Shown: positions 43,714 to 51,246 of the stretch, piece after piece
Layout: every line of letters starts with the position of its first letter
Numbering within the stretch: position 1 is the first letter of the stretch
DNA from: Pseudomonas viridiflava
Lineage (GTDB): Bacteria > Pseudomonadota > Gammaproteobacteria > Pseudomonadales > Pseudomonadaceae
Assembly (NCBI RefSeq): GCF_900580865.1
Contig: NZ_UTBZ01000168.1
Coordinates: 62,001 to 126,000, forward strand
Direction: 5' to 3'
DNA: 64,000 bases
Notes under the pieces: generated by a model
The model's database searches: none
What the model saw: the letters and a program-made list of their open reading frames with translations, nothing else
Told to the model about the DNA's origin: nothing
Made by a program: the position numbers and the translations under genes

Positions 43714-45015
43714 ATGTTTCGCATCCTGTTTCGCCTGTATCTGGTGACGATCATCTCGTACAGCGCGGCGATCTATTTGGTGCCTGACCTGATCGTCATG
43801 CTGTTCAAGGATCGCTTCGTCACTTACAACCTCGACTATTCGCGCGGTCTGCAATCGCTGATCACCCGCCAGTTCCATGCGGTGCCGCAGGCGCAGTGGC
43901 CGGCGCTGGCGGCGTCGATGGACAAGGACTTCCAGCCGCTGCACATCGTCCTGGCGCGGATCGACGATGCCGAGTTCACCGCCATCGAGCAGGAACGCCT
44001 GCGCCGTGGTGAAAACGTCGTGCGTATCGGCGATTGGGGCTGGCGCACGCTGGCAGTGACGCCGCTGGACGACATCTCGGCCGTGCAAATGGTCGTGCCG
44101 CCGGACCCGATGGACGTCAATCTGTTGTACTGGAGCATCAACGTGTTGGTTGGTGCGACGCTGCTCGCCTGCCTGCTGATGTGGCTGCGCCCGCACTGGC
44201 GTGATCTGGAACGGCTCAAAGGCACCGCCGAACGCTTCGGCAAGGGCCATTTGAGCGAGCGCACGGAAATCGCCCCAAGCTCCAATATCGGCAGCCTCGC
44301 CAATGTTTTCGACACCATGGCCGGCGATATCGAGAACCTGCTCAATCAGCAACGTGATCTGCTCAACGCCGTGTCCCACGAACTGCGTACGCCGCTGACG
44401 CGTCTGGATTTCGGCCTGGCCCTGGCCCTGTCAGATGACTTGCCGAGCGCCAGCCGCGAACGTTTGTTGGGACTGGTCGCGCACATTCGCGAGCTTGATG
44501 AGCTGGTGCTGGAGTTGCTTTCCTACAGCCGCTTGCAGAACCCGGCGCAACTGCCGGAGCAGGTCGAGGTGTCGCTGGATGAGTTCATCGACAGCATTCT
44601 GGGCAGTGTCGATGAAGAGCTGGAATCGCCGGAGATCGTCATCGATGTTTTGCTGCACGGTCAGCTCGAGCGCTTCTCGCTCGATCCACGCCTGACCGCG
44701 CGTGCGATCCAGAATCTGCTGCGCAACGCCATGCGCTATTGCGAGAAGCGCATTCAGATTGGCGTGCAGGTCAATGCCGAGGGCTGTGAGATCTGGGTCG
44801 ATGATGACGGCATCGGCATTCCCGATGACGAGCGGGAGCGGATTTTCGAGCCGTTCTATCGATTGGACCGCAGTCGTGATCGGGCTACAGGTGGGTTTGG
44901 TTTAGGGTTGGCGATCAGTCGTCGGGCGCTGGAAGCGCAGGGTGGCACGTTGACCGTAGAGTCTTCACCGTTGGGCGGGGCACGCTTTCGGTTGTGGTTG
45001 CCCAATAACGCCTGA
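43714..45015 (+). CDS. Sensor histidine kinase
   Basis: A 433-residue membrane kinase: TM1 about residues 6-28 (FRLYLVTIISYSAAIYLVP), a periplasmic sensor region to about 140, TM2 (LLYWSINVLVGATLLACLLM), HAMP (GTAERFGKGHLSERTEI), HisKA with the phospho-accepting His in AVSHELRTPLTRLD (about 227), and HATPase_c (NLLRNAMRYCEK N-box, DDDGIGIPDDE, GFGLGLAISRRALEAQGG). It is the cognate kinase of the preceding regulator. The signal is unknown. Confidence 0.93.
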   Translation: MFRILFRLYLVTIISYSAAIYLVPDLIVMLFKDRFVTYNLDYSRGLQSLITRQFHAVPQAQWPALAASMDKDFQPLHIVLARIDDAEFTAIEQERLRRGENVVRIGDWGWRTLAVTPLDDISAVQMVVPPDPMDVNLLYWSINVLVGATLLACLLMWLRPHWRDLERLKGTAERFGKGHLSERTEIAPSSNIGSLANVFDTMAGDIENLLNQQRDLLNAVSHELRTPLTRLDFGLALALSDDLPSASRERLLGLVAHIRELDELVLELLSYSRLQNPAQLPEQVEVSLDEFIDSILGSVDEELESPEIVIDVLLHGQLERFSLDPRLTARAIQNLLRNAMRYCEKRIQIGVQVNAEGCEIWVDDDGIGIPDDERERIFEPFYRLDRSRDRATGGFGLGLAISRRALEAQGGTLTVESSPLGGARFRLWLPNNA

Positions 45016-45038
45016 AGTTCATGTCTCTGAAAATATAC

Positions 45039-45127
45039 TGTGGAAGCGCGTCTGCTCGCGAAGGCGGTATGTCAGCCAGGTATGCGCTGACTGACCCGAC
45101 GCCTTCGCGAGTAGGCTCGCTCCCACA
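45039..45127. repeat. REPIN, one degenerate arm
   Basis: The left arm reads GTGGAAGCGCGTCTGCTCGC (degenerate) and the right arm GCGAGTAGGCTCGCTCCCAC, about 45 bases apart, between the convergent kinase and pncA. Confidence 0.85.
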
Positions 45128-45142
45128 TGGGGGTTGCGTTGT

Positions 45143-45769
45143 TCAGACCAGTTCCGTGGATTGAATCAACCCGACCCCGGCACTTTGCATCCGCTCAATC
45201 GCTGCCGCCAGTGATCCATTCAGATCGATCGCCCGGCACGCATCCAGCACTACATAAGCCTTGAACCCCGCCGCCCGGGCATCCAGCGCTGAAAACATCA
45301 CGCAGAAATCCAGTGCCAGCCCCACCATGTAAACCGTATCGATCCCGCGCTCTTTCAGATAGCCGGACAGCCCCGTGGTGGTGCGGCGATCGGCTTCCAG
45401 AAAGGCCGAATAGCTGTCGATATCAGGATTGCAGCCCTTGCGAATGATCAGTTGGGCGTGAGGCAGGTCAAGTTCCCGGTGAAACTCAGCCCCCGCTGTC
45501 GATTGCACACAATGGTCGGGCCAGAGTGTCTGCTCGCCATAAGGCAACTGAATGACATCGTAGGGCTGATGACCGGGATGACTCGATGCAAATGAAGCAT
45601 GACCCGTCGGGTGCCAGTCCTGTGCAATGACCACCTGCGTGAACTGACGGGCGAGCCGATTGATCAGCGGCACAATCCGGTCACCTTCCGGTACCGCTAA
45701 TTGACCACCGGGGGTGAAGTCGTTTTGAACGTCGATTACCAGTAAGGCAGAGCGGGAAGAATCAGGCAT
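45143..45769 (-). CDS. pncA: Nicotinamidase
   Basis: PncA hydrolyses nicotinamide to nicotinate for NAD salvage in the cytosol. The 208-residue protein has the catalytic Asp in LLVIDVQNDFTPGG (about 14), metal-ligand region DWHPTGHASFASSHPG (about 56-71), WPDHCVQSTAGAEFH, the lysine in LIIRKGCNPDIDSYS and the nucleophile Cys in LALDFCVMFSALDARAAG (about 157). Length is normal. It is a single gene. Confidence 0.95.
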   Translation of the reverse strand: MPDSSRSALLVIDVQNDFTPGGQLAVPEGDRIVPLINRLARQFTQVVIAQDWHPTGHASFASSHPGHQPYDVIQLPYGEQTLWPDHCVQSTAGAEFHRELDLPHAQLIIRKGCNPDIDSYSAFLEADRRTTTGLSGYLKERGIDTVYMVGLALDFCVMFSALDARAAGFKAYVVLDACRAIDLNGSLAAAIERMQSAGVGLIQSTELV

Positions 45770-45812
45770 CGTGGAGTCCTTGGAAAATCACTCACTCAGA
45801 ATAGTGCAGCAT

Positions 45813-46574
45813 TTATCCTGTGTTTAAACGGCTGTTCAACAGTTTTGCCTTGTCTTCCAGCGCTACCGGGGCGTCGCGTCCGATCAGCATCCACGCATGC
45901 TCACGTTCGGTCCAATACACCACATTCATTGCATGCTGCCGCTCGTGCGCCAGCGGCTGACTGCCGCTGTTCGAGCGGGTTACACACAGCGCCAGTGGCC
46001 CATGCTTCGCATCCAGATACACGATCTGCGCAATCGGCACGCCGTCGTACTCAAGCATTTGTGCCCGCTTGAAATCGGCACCCGGCAGCTTCAACGTCGC
46101 TGGTGAAAGGTTCAGGCCAAGGCGTGCATCAATCGTGCGCAATTGCGCGCGTTGGGAAGCTTCGTCGGTGGGCAGATGATCAAGCGTTTGCGGCACGTAC
46201 AGCGCCATGTAATCGCCCACCAAGGCGCGCCAGTTATTCGATTGCGCGGCATGCCAGGCGAGGAACAAGCGGTCGGCCAACACACCACCGGCCACTAGCG
46301 CTGCGGCGGCGCCTGCGATAAACCAGCGGCGGTTGAAGCCCGGACGCTGCGGCGAAGGCATCGCATCCAGTCGCGCTTGCAGACGATCCAGCGGCGCCTG
46401 TCGTGCCAGTTCGTCATAGGCTTTCTTGTACGGCAGACTGCTGCGGCTGAGCCATTGCACGCGCAGACTCAGCAGCGAGTCTTCGGCAATCGCACTGTCG
46501 AGCTGATCGCGATATTCGCGGTCGAGTTCGCCGTCCAGGTAGGCGACCAGTTGTTCATCCGAAGGTGGGGTCAT
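45813..46574 (-). CDS. Anti-sigma factor, membrane-anchored
   Basis: A 253-residue protein with an N-terminal anti-sigma domain (DEQLVAYLDGELDREYRDQL), one transmembrane helix (WFIAGAAAALVAGGVLADRL, about 85-104) and a periplasmic domain. The usual zinc-binding HxxxCxxC residues of ZAS-type anti-sigma factors are absent. It overlaps the ECF sigma factor by 4 bases (46571-46574), so it is translationally coupled and almost surely its inhibitor. Confidence 0.87.
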   Translation of the reverse strand: MTPPSDEQLVAYLDGELDREYRDQLDSAIAEDSLLSLRVQWLSRSSLPYKKAYDELARQAPLDRLQARLDAMPSPQRPGFNRRWFIAGAAAALVAGGVLADRLFLAWHAAQSNNWRALVGDYMALYVPQTLDHLPTDEASQRAQLRTIDARLGLNLSPATLKLPGADFKRAQMLEYDGVPIAQIVYLDAKHGPLALCVTRSNSGSQPLAHERQHAMNVVYWTEREHAWMLIGRDAPVALEDKAKLLNSRLNTG

Positions 46575-47101
46575 GAGCGGTCTCCTTCGGTGGACTTCGG
46601 CACTGCTTGCAACGGCGGGTATTCGGCGAGTTTCAGGCGGGCGGTGGCCAGACGGCTCATGACCGTGCCGATCGGCACTTGCAGGATCTCGGCGACTTCG
46701 CGGTAGGACAAGCCTTCGACATAGGCCAGATAAACCGTTTCGCGTTGGGTTTCCGGCAACGCGTCGACGCGGCGGATCACTTGCGCGGCCATCACGTGCG
46801 TCTGCGCGGCGTACTCACCATCGAACGCCAGTTGGCCATCGGCATCGAGCTGTCCCGTACCTTGACGCACGCGCCGAGCACGCACTTCATTGAGCCAGAT
46901 CGAATGCAGAATGCTCAGCAACCAGCGATCCATGCGCGTGCCGGCGATGTACTGACTGGCGCGTTCCAGCGCACGCACGCACGTTGCCTGCACCAGATCC
47001 TCGGCCACATGCCGATTGCGCGAGAGCAGCAGACCATAGCGCCACAGTCGCGCCAGATGCTGTCCGAGTTCTGCTCTGAATGCCTGATCGTTGAAGATGA
47101 T
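46571..47101 (-). CDS. ECF sigma factor with an apparent AUC start codon
   Basis: An RNA polymerase sigma-70 family factor of the ECF class, about 176 residues. Region 2 begins FRAELGQHLARLWRYGLLLS, continues HVAEDLVQATCVRALERASQ and WLLSILHSIWLNEVR, and region 4 contains LPETQRETVYLAYVEGLSYR and EVAEILQVPIGTVMSRLATA. The frame upstream of the GTG at 47008 clearly encodes region 2.1, yet between the preceding in-frame stop (near 47120) and 47008 there is no ATG, GTG or TTG. AAGGG (47111-47107) lies 5 bases before ATC at 47101, the likeliest start. A start at 47008 would lack 31 residues of the core-binding region. It lies between the TPR gene and the anti-sigma gene. Confidence 0.85.
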   Translation of the reverse strand: MIFNDQAFRAELGQHLARLWRYGLLLSRNRHVAEDLVQATCVRALERASQYIAGTRMDRWLLSILHSIWLNEVRARRVRQGTGQLDADGQLAFDGEYAAQTHVMAAQVIRRVDALPETQRETVYLAYVEGLSYREVAEILQVPIGTVMSRLATARLKLAEYPPLQAVPKSTEGDRS

Positions 47102-47119
47102 GGCGGCCCTTATAAGTGT

Positions 47120-47650
47120 TCAGGTTTTCGCTGAGTCGTTGATGGCCTCAGCCAGGTCCTGGTATTCCTCGCACGATGTGCCGCAAATCGATTTGATTTG
47201 CTGCAACTGCTCCTGCGCCAGGTCGACACGGCCTTTGATCACATAGGCTTCGCCGAGGTATTCGCGCACTTGCGCATACTGCGGGTCGAGTTTTACCGAT
47301 TGCAGGTAATAACCGATGCCTTCGTCAGTGCGCCCCAGTTTGCGCGTGGCGTAACCGCGATAGTTGAGGGCCTTGGCGGTGTTCGGCTGTTTCAGCGTGT
47401 CGAGCAGCGCCAGGGCTTCTTCGTAGCGACCGACCTTGGCGAGGCGATAGGCGTAATCGGTGCGGTCAGCGTCCGGTAGCAGGCTGCTGGTTTGCAGCAC
47501 GCATTTCTGCGTTTTGCTGTCCCAGACCTGGCCCTTCGGGCATTCGGGCTTCTGCACCTCTTCTTCATCACCATTGGCCAAGGCCAAATGGCTGGCCATC
47601 GCCGCGACCAGCAGCAACGGGGCGGCGAACATAACGGAACGGATAGTCAT
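47120..47650 (-). CDS. Exported tetratricopeptide-repeat protein
   Basis: A 176-residue periplasmic protein: signal peptide TIRSVMFAAPLLLVAAMASH to about residue 25, then a short Cys-bearing region (PECPKGQVWDSKTQKCVL) and TPR helices (YAYRLAKVGRYEEALALLDT, GIGYYLQSVKLDPQYAQVRE). ATG 47650 gives a proper signal peptide; the frame is open further upstream. It is the first gene of the TPR / ECF sigma / anti-sigma operon (18-base gap to the sigma start), so it may feed an envelope signal to the anti-sigma factor; that is inference. Confidence 0.85.
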   Translation of the reverse strand: MTIRSVMFAAPLLLVAAMASHLALANGDEEEVQKPECPKGQVWDSKTQKCVLQTSSLLPDADRTDYAYRLAKVGRYEEALALLDTLKQPNTAKALNYRGYATRKLGRTDEGIGYYLQSVKLDPQYAQVREYLGEAYVIKGRVDLAQEQLQQIKSICGTSCEEYQDLAEAINDSAKT

Positions 47651-47808
47651 GGGCAAGGCTCCACAGAGGTTATGTTTCACTTTGAACACCACAGCGTGAA
47701 TTTTTATTCATTGCTTTATCAGTGACTGTTCAAGTTCAGCGTAAATTCAAGCGCTATGCTCGTCAGCGTCTGCCGTCGATCCGATGTTTTGCCGTAAGGA
47801 GCGTTGCC

Positions 47809-48582
47809 ATGACCGACCACGTCCATCACTCAGCCGCTGCCGGCTACAAAACCGCCGCCGACACCTATGTCAAAGGGCGGCCGGACTATCCGCCGCAAGT
47901 CAGTCAATGGTTGACCGCGACGCTGGGCCTGGATGGGCATAAAACCGTGATCGATCTGGGCGCCGGTACCGGCAAGTTCACCGGACGGCTGGTGGCGACG
48001 GGCGCGCAGGTAATTGCCGTGGAGCCCGTGGCGCAGATGCTGGAAAAACTCTCGGACGCCTGGCCTGAAGTGCTAGCCGTGAGCGGCACGGCGACTGACT
48101 TGCCGTTGCCCGACGCTTCTGTCGATGTGGTGATCTGCGCGCAAGCGTTTCACTGGTTCGCCAGCACCGAAGCACTGACCGAAATCGCTCGAGTGCTCAA
48201 ACCCGATGGCAAGTTGGGGCTGATCTGGAACCTGCGCGACACCCATGTCAGCTGGGTGCCGAAACTGGACGCCATCGTCAATGCGCTGGAAGGTGACACG
48301 CCGCGCTATTACACCGGCGCCTGGCGCGCAGTGTTTCCGCACCCGGCGTTCGCGCCTCTGCAGGTTGAGCGGTTTCACCATGGCCATACCGGCTCGCCGG
48401 AAGACGTGATCTTCAACCGCGTGCGCTCGACCAGTTTCATCGCCGCGCTGCCGGAGGCGCAGCGGGCGAAGGTTGATGAGCAGATTGGTGCGTTGATTGC
48501 TGCCGAGCCGGAACTGCACGGTAGGGATGTGGTGACGGTGCCGTATGAAACGGCGGCGTATGTTGCGGTCAAGCGGGGTTGA
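47809..48582 (+). CDS. Class I SAM-dependent methyltransferase
   Basis: A 257-residue methyltransferase with motif I VIDLGAGTGKFTGRL (about 45-59), the acidic residue after strand 2 (VIAVEPVAQML) and motif III region DVVICAQAFHWFASTEAL, typical of Methyltransf_11 enzymes. AAGGAG lies 8 bases before ATG 47809. The substrate is unknown. It diverges from the TPR/sigma operon. Confidence 0.9.
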   Translation: MTDHVHHSAAAGYKTAADTYVKGRPDYPPQVSQWLTATLGLDGHKTVIDLGAGTGKFTGRLVATGAQVIAVEPVAQMLEKLSDAWPEVLAVSGTATDLPLPDASVDVVICAQAFHWFASTEALTEIARVLKPDGKLGLIWNLRDTHVSWVPKLDAIVNALEGDTPRYYTGAWRAVFPHPAFAPLQVERFHHGHTGSPEDVIFNRVRSTSFIAALPEAQRAKVDEQIGALIAAEPELHGRDVVTVPYETAAYVAVKRG

Positions 48583-48659
48583 GGCAGCCGGGTTGCGAGA
48601 GCGACGGGCTAACCAAGTCAATGTTTACTCCGGCGCTTGGTTGCAGCCGAGGTAAAGGT

Positions 48660-49100
48660 CTAATTGTTCATCTTGAACTTGCCATTTTTGATAAAGACTT
48701 CCTGCCCATTTTTTTCATTTAGAGCGGTAAAGAATACTGTGCCCTCCACTTGTTCACCTTCGGATGACGGCACGATAGTCAGCGTTATTTCTCCTGATGT
48801 TGAATAGTACGGCTCCGCATCACCGAGAGTACCGACCGCATAGCTTCCTCGATAGTCGCCGTCCCTGGTCAGCGGATAGGTGCCTGCCGTTACTCCCACA
48901 GGGAAATAGACACTCAGATAGGCGTGTCGCCGAGGAAGCGGTCCGTCGAATTCCTGATCGCCAATAGCTTGCCAAAAAGGGACGGGCACCGGGCGAGAGC
49001 TAATGGCCAGTTTCACTAACGTCGTATGAAACAACAAGCGTTCACCACCTTCCGTGTCGGCAGAAAACTCTCCTGTAGATGTGTACGCTGAATCACTCAT
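48660..49100 (-). CDS. Hypothetical protein with identical lux-box-like upstream site
   Basis: A 146-residue protein of no known family to me. It is Ser/Thr/Glu-rich with beta-strand patterns (AYLSVYFPVGVTAGTYPLTR, GEITLTIVPSSEGEQVEGTV). No signal peptide is visible. GGAG lies 8 bases before ATG 49100. Its general layout resembles the protein at 36894-37382, and both have the same 20-bp palindrome upstream. Base composition is lower in G+C than the methyltransferase beside it. Confidence 0.72.
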   Translation of the reverse strand: MSDSAYTSTGEFSADTEGGERLLFHTTLVKLAISSRPVPVPFWQAIGDQEFDGPLPRRHAYLSVYFPVGVTAGTYPLTRDGDYRGSYAVGTLGDAEPYYSTSGEITLTIVPSSEGEQVEGTVFFTALNEKNGQEVFIKNGKFKMNN

Positions 49101-49181
49101 CGCTCATGCTCCTGACGTATGACCTCAATGGGAGCAAGCTCCCGGTGAAGGCTCAAGTTACCGCATCAGGGTTGCTGGCAT

Positions 49182-49201
49182 AACTGTCAGACTTGACAGT
49201 T
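49182..49201. promoter_or_regulatory. lux-box-like palindrome, identical to the 37,472 copy
   Basis: AACTGTCAGACTTGACAGTT is a perfect inverted repeat (8-base arms, GACT centre), ending 81 bases before the ATG at 49100. It is identical over 20 bases to 37472-37491. Confidence 0.6.
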
Positions 49202-49256
49202 GACAGCCTCGCTATTCTGGTTCTGGAGACCTCGTCTTTTATCCTGACAATTTCCC

Positions 49257-49285
49257 CTGTGGAAGCGGGCTTGCCTGCGAAGGCC
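49257..49285. repeat. Single degenerate REP
   Basis: TGTGGAAGCGGGCTTGCCTG followed by CGAAGGCC is a lone REP copy without a partner. Confidence 0.65.
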
Positions 49286-49311
49286 ATTCGGCCGACGCGC
49301 AATAATCCGGA

Positions 49312-49647
49312 TCAACTCACCCGAGCCAGATCCACCGCTTTCCTGTTGCGCTCGCGAACCCCACGCACAACCAGATACAACAACGGCCCGATCGACACAA
49401 ACACCGCCGTCAGCAACAAATACGGCAGCACTGACCAGATCGACTGCCCGCGCGACCGGACGTCCTTGACTATCCACACGCCCGCCAGCGTGGCCAGCAG
49501 ATACAGATCAATCACCACCTGCGCAGTATCGGGCCGCGACATCAGGCTGATGCCAAAGTCGATCAACGACTGTTCAGCCTGGAGCATCACCGAAACGGTA
49601 TAACCGCTAAACGCGAGCAAAGCCGTGAGGGGCAGGGCGATAGACAT
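49312..49647 (-). CDS. DUF2834-type small membrane protein
   Basis: A 111-residue protein with three membrane helices (LPLTALLAFSGYTVSVMLQA, VIDLYLLATLAGVWIVKDVR, SVLPYLLLTAVFVSIGPLLY), matching the layout of DUF2834. Function unknown. Two adjacent ATG codons (49650, 49647) are possible starts. It diverges from the threonine dehydratase leader. Confidence 0.8.
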   Translation of the reverse strand: MSIALPLTALLAFSGYTVSVMLQAEQSLIDFGISLMSRPDTAQVVIDLYLLATLAGVWIVKDVRSRGQSIWSVLPYLLLTAVFVSIGPLLYLVVRGVRERNRKAVDLARVS

Positions 49648-49712
49648 CATGCAATCCTTCCATGGTGTGATGAGAGAGTCGCCAGACTAACGCTGCCGCG
49701 CAAAATTGGCCA

Positions 49713-49740
49713 TTGACTTGCCAGCACCGCGCAGGCTAAT
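49713..49740 (+). promoter_or_regulatory. Candidate sigma-70 promoter of the threonine dehydratase leader
   Basis: TTGACT (49713-49718) and GCTAAT (49735-49740) are 16 bases apart. A start near 49747 would leave almost no leader before the ATG at 49750. Confidence 0.45.
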
Positions 49741-49749
49741 TTCCAGCCC

Positions 49750-49815
49750 ATGACTTCGACTGTATCGCGTTGCCAGCCAATGATTATTACCGCCATTCCT
49801 CATTTGGCGGGCTAG
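49750..49815 (+). CDS. Putative attenuator leader peptide (Ile/Thr-containing)
   Basis: A 21-codon frame upstream of the threonine dehydratase ends MIITAIPHLAG and carries four Thr/Ile codons in its last half (Ile-Ile-Thr at 49783-49791, then Ile) plus two Thr near the start. A shorter version starts at the in-frame ATG 49780. Neither ATG has a clear Shine-Dalgarno; a transcript starting near 49747 would make the first one practically leaderless. It overlaps the hairpin segments described under the attenuator. Threonine is the enzyme's substrate and isoleucine the pathway product, which fits control by their tRNAs. Confidence 0.55.
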   Translation: MTSTVSRCQPMIITAIPHLAG

Positions 49816-49857
49816 CTCACGACTGCAGCACCCAACCCGCCCTAGAGGCGGGTTTTT
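49790..49857 (+). promoter_or_regulatory. Transcription attenuator of threonine dehydratase
   Basis: Four segments can pair in two exclusive ways. Segment 1 CCGCCA (49790-49795) pairs with segment 2 TGGCGG (49805-49810). Segment 2 GGCGGG (49806-49811) pairs with segment 3 CCCGCC (49836-49841). Segment 3 (AACCCGCC, 49834-49841) pairs with segment 4 (GGCGGGTT, 49847-49854) followed by T residues, a strong terminator. A ribosome stalled on the Ile-Ile-Thr codons would cover segment 1, free segment 2 and prevent the terminator. One that reaches the stop codon would cover segment 2 and allow termination. Confidence 0.75.
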
Positions 49858-49899
49858 ACTTTCTGTCTCCGGGGTTTTGAAAAATGTCAGGAGACGACC

Positions 49900-50913
49900 A
49901 TGCCGCACAGCCCCGATCAGCAAACCCTGCTTGAGCACTACGTGAAAAAGATCCTCGCCGCGCCGGTGTACGACCTCGCGGTGCGCACGCCGTTGCAAGC
50001 GGCGCCGGCGCTGTCGGAGGCGCTGGGCAACCGGATTCTGCTCAAGCGCGAAGACCTGCAACCGACGTTCTCCTTCAAGATCCGCGGCGCCTACAACAAA
50101 CTGGTGCAACTGAGCGACGAACAGAAGACGCGCGGAGTGATCACCGCGTCGGCCGGCAATCACGCGCAAGGCGTGGCGCTGGCAGCACGCGAGCTGGGGA
50201 TTGCGGCGACCATCGTCATGCCGGCGACAACGCCGGAACTGAAAGTGCTAGGAGTGCGCAGTCGTGGCGCTGAAGCGTTGCTCCACGGCGAGAGTTTTCC
50301 GTTCGCGCTGGCCCATGCGCTGCAACTGGCGGAACAAACTGGGCGCACCTTCGTATCACCATTCGATGACCCGGAAGTGATCGCCGGGCAGGGCACCGTG
50401 GCAATGGAAATCCTCCGCCAGCATCAAGGTTCGCTGGATGCGATCTTTATCCCGGTGGGCGGTGGCGGTCTGATCGCCGGCATCGCAGCCTACGTTAAAT
50501 ACCTGCGTCCGGAAGTGCGGATCATCGGCGTCGAATCCGAACACTCCGCGTGCCTGAAGGCTGCGCTGGAAACTGATCAACGCGTCGTGCTGCCCACTGT
50601 GGGGACGTTCGCCGATGGCGTGGCGGTAGCGCAGATTGGCGCGTTCGGATTTGAGGTCTGCCGCTTTTGCGTCGACGAAGTGATCACCGTCAGCAACGAC
50701 GACCTTTGCGCGGCGATCAAGAATATCTACGACGATACCCGCTCGATCACCGAACCTTCCGGCGCCTTGGCCGTGGCGGGGATCAAGCAATACGTAGCGC
50801 GGACCGAGGTGCGCGAGCAGACATTTGTGGCGATCGACTCGGGCGCCAATATCAACTTCGACAGCCTGCGCCATGTCGCCGAGCGCGCCGCGTTGTGCGG
50901 CGTCTCGGCGTGA
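49900..50913 (+). CDS. Threonine dehydratase, catalytic domain only
   Basis: A PLP enzyme that deaminates L-threonine to 2-oxobutyrate. The 337 residues correspond to the catalytic half of biosynthetic IlvA (about 500 residues): PLP lysine in PTFSFKIRGAYNK (about 61), SAGNHAQGVALAARELG, glycine loop VGGGGLIAGIAAYV and C-terminal SGANINFDSLRHVAERA. The two C-terminal ACT-like regulatory modules are missing, with the frame stopping nine residues after AERA. Isoleucine feedback on the enzyme is therefore unlikely, whereas the attenuator upstream could give control at the RNA level. GGAG lies 7 bases before the ATG. A threonine/serine dehydratase of catabolic type is the alternative. Confidence 0.9.
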   Translation: MPHSPDQQTLLEHYVKKILAAPVYDLAVRTPLQAAPALSEALGNRILLKREDLQPTFSFKIRGAYNKLVQLSDEQKTRGVITASAGNHAQGVALAARELGIAATIVMPATTPELKVLGVRSRGAEALLHGESFPFALAHALQLAEQTGRTFVSPFDDPEVIAGQGTVAMEILRQHQGSLDAIFIPVGGGGLIAGIAAYVKYLRPEVRIIGVESEHSACLKAALETDQRVVLPTVGTFADGVAVAQIGAFGFEVCRFCVDEVITVSNDDLCAAIKNIYDDTRSITEPSGALAVAGIKQYVARTEVREQTFVAIDSGANINFDSLRHVAERAALCGVSA

Positions 50914-50919
50914 AGAGGC

Positions 50920-51225
50920 TTACGGCAGCAATGGGCGCAGGAAGCTGCGCTCGTAGCTGACGATAAACTTCTTCTCGACCAGGCTGGCCACTAGTGCGGT
51001 GCTTTCCGGATCAGTCATCGCGATGTGCCGATAACTTTCGTAATCCGCCAGTGACGGAAAACTGAACAGGCAATAAGCGATGTTGCTCGCGCCTTCGGAC
51101 GGCAAAAAGTAGCCGTGATGCGTGCCGCCCAAGCGCTCGACGATGCCGAGCCAGGCCTTGGCGTAGGCCTCGAACTCGGGCAATTGGTATGGATCAATGA
51201 CGTATCGGACGTGGCAGGTAATCAA
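50920..51225 (-). CDS. NIPSNAP-family protein, TTG start
   Basis: A 101-residue protein with the NIPSNAP ferredoxin-like fold: (M)ITCHVRYVIDPYQLPEFEAY, GGTHHGYFLPSEG, ALFSFPSL-like strand and VSYERSFLRPLL at the end. The start is TTG at 51225, because AAGGAG lies 8 bases upstream and the family begins MITCHxRYxID. A GTG at 51234 is too close to that site. Function is unclear for the family. It is convergent with threonine dehydratase, 6 bases away. Confidence 0.87.
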   Translation of the reverse strand: MITCHVRYVIDPYQLPEFEAYAKAWLGIVERLGGTHHGYFLPSEGASNIAYCLFSFPSLADYESYRHIAMTDPESTALVASLVEKKFIVSYERSFLRPLLP

Positions 51226-51246
51226 GCAACACACTCCTTGTTCGGG

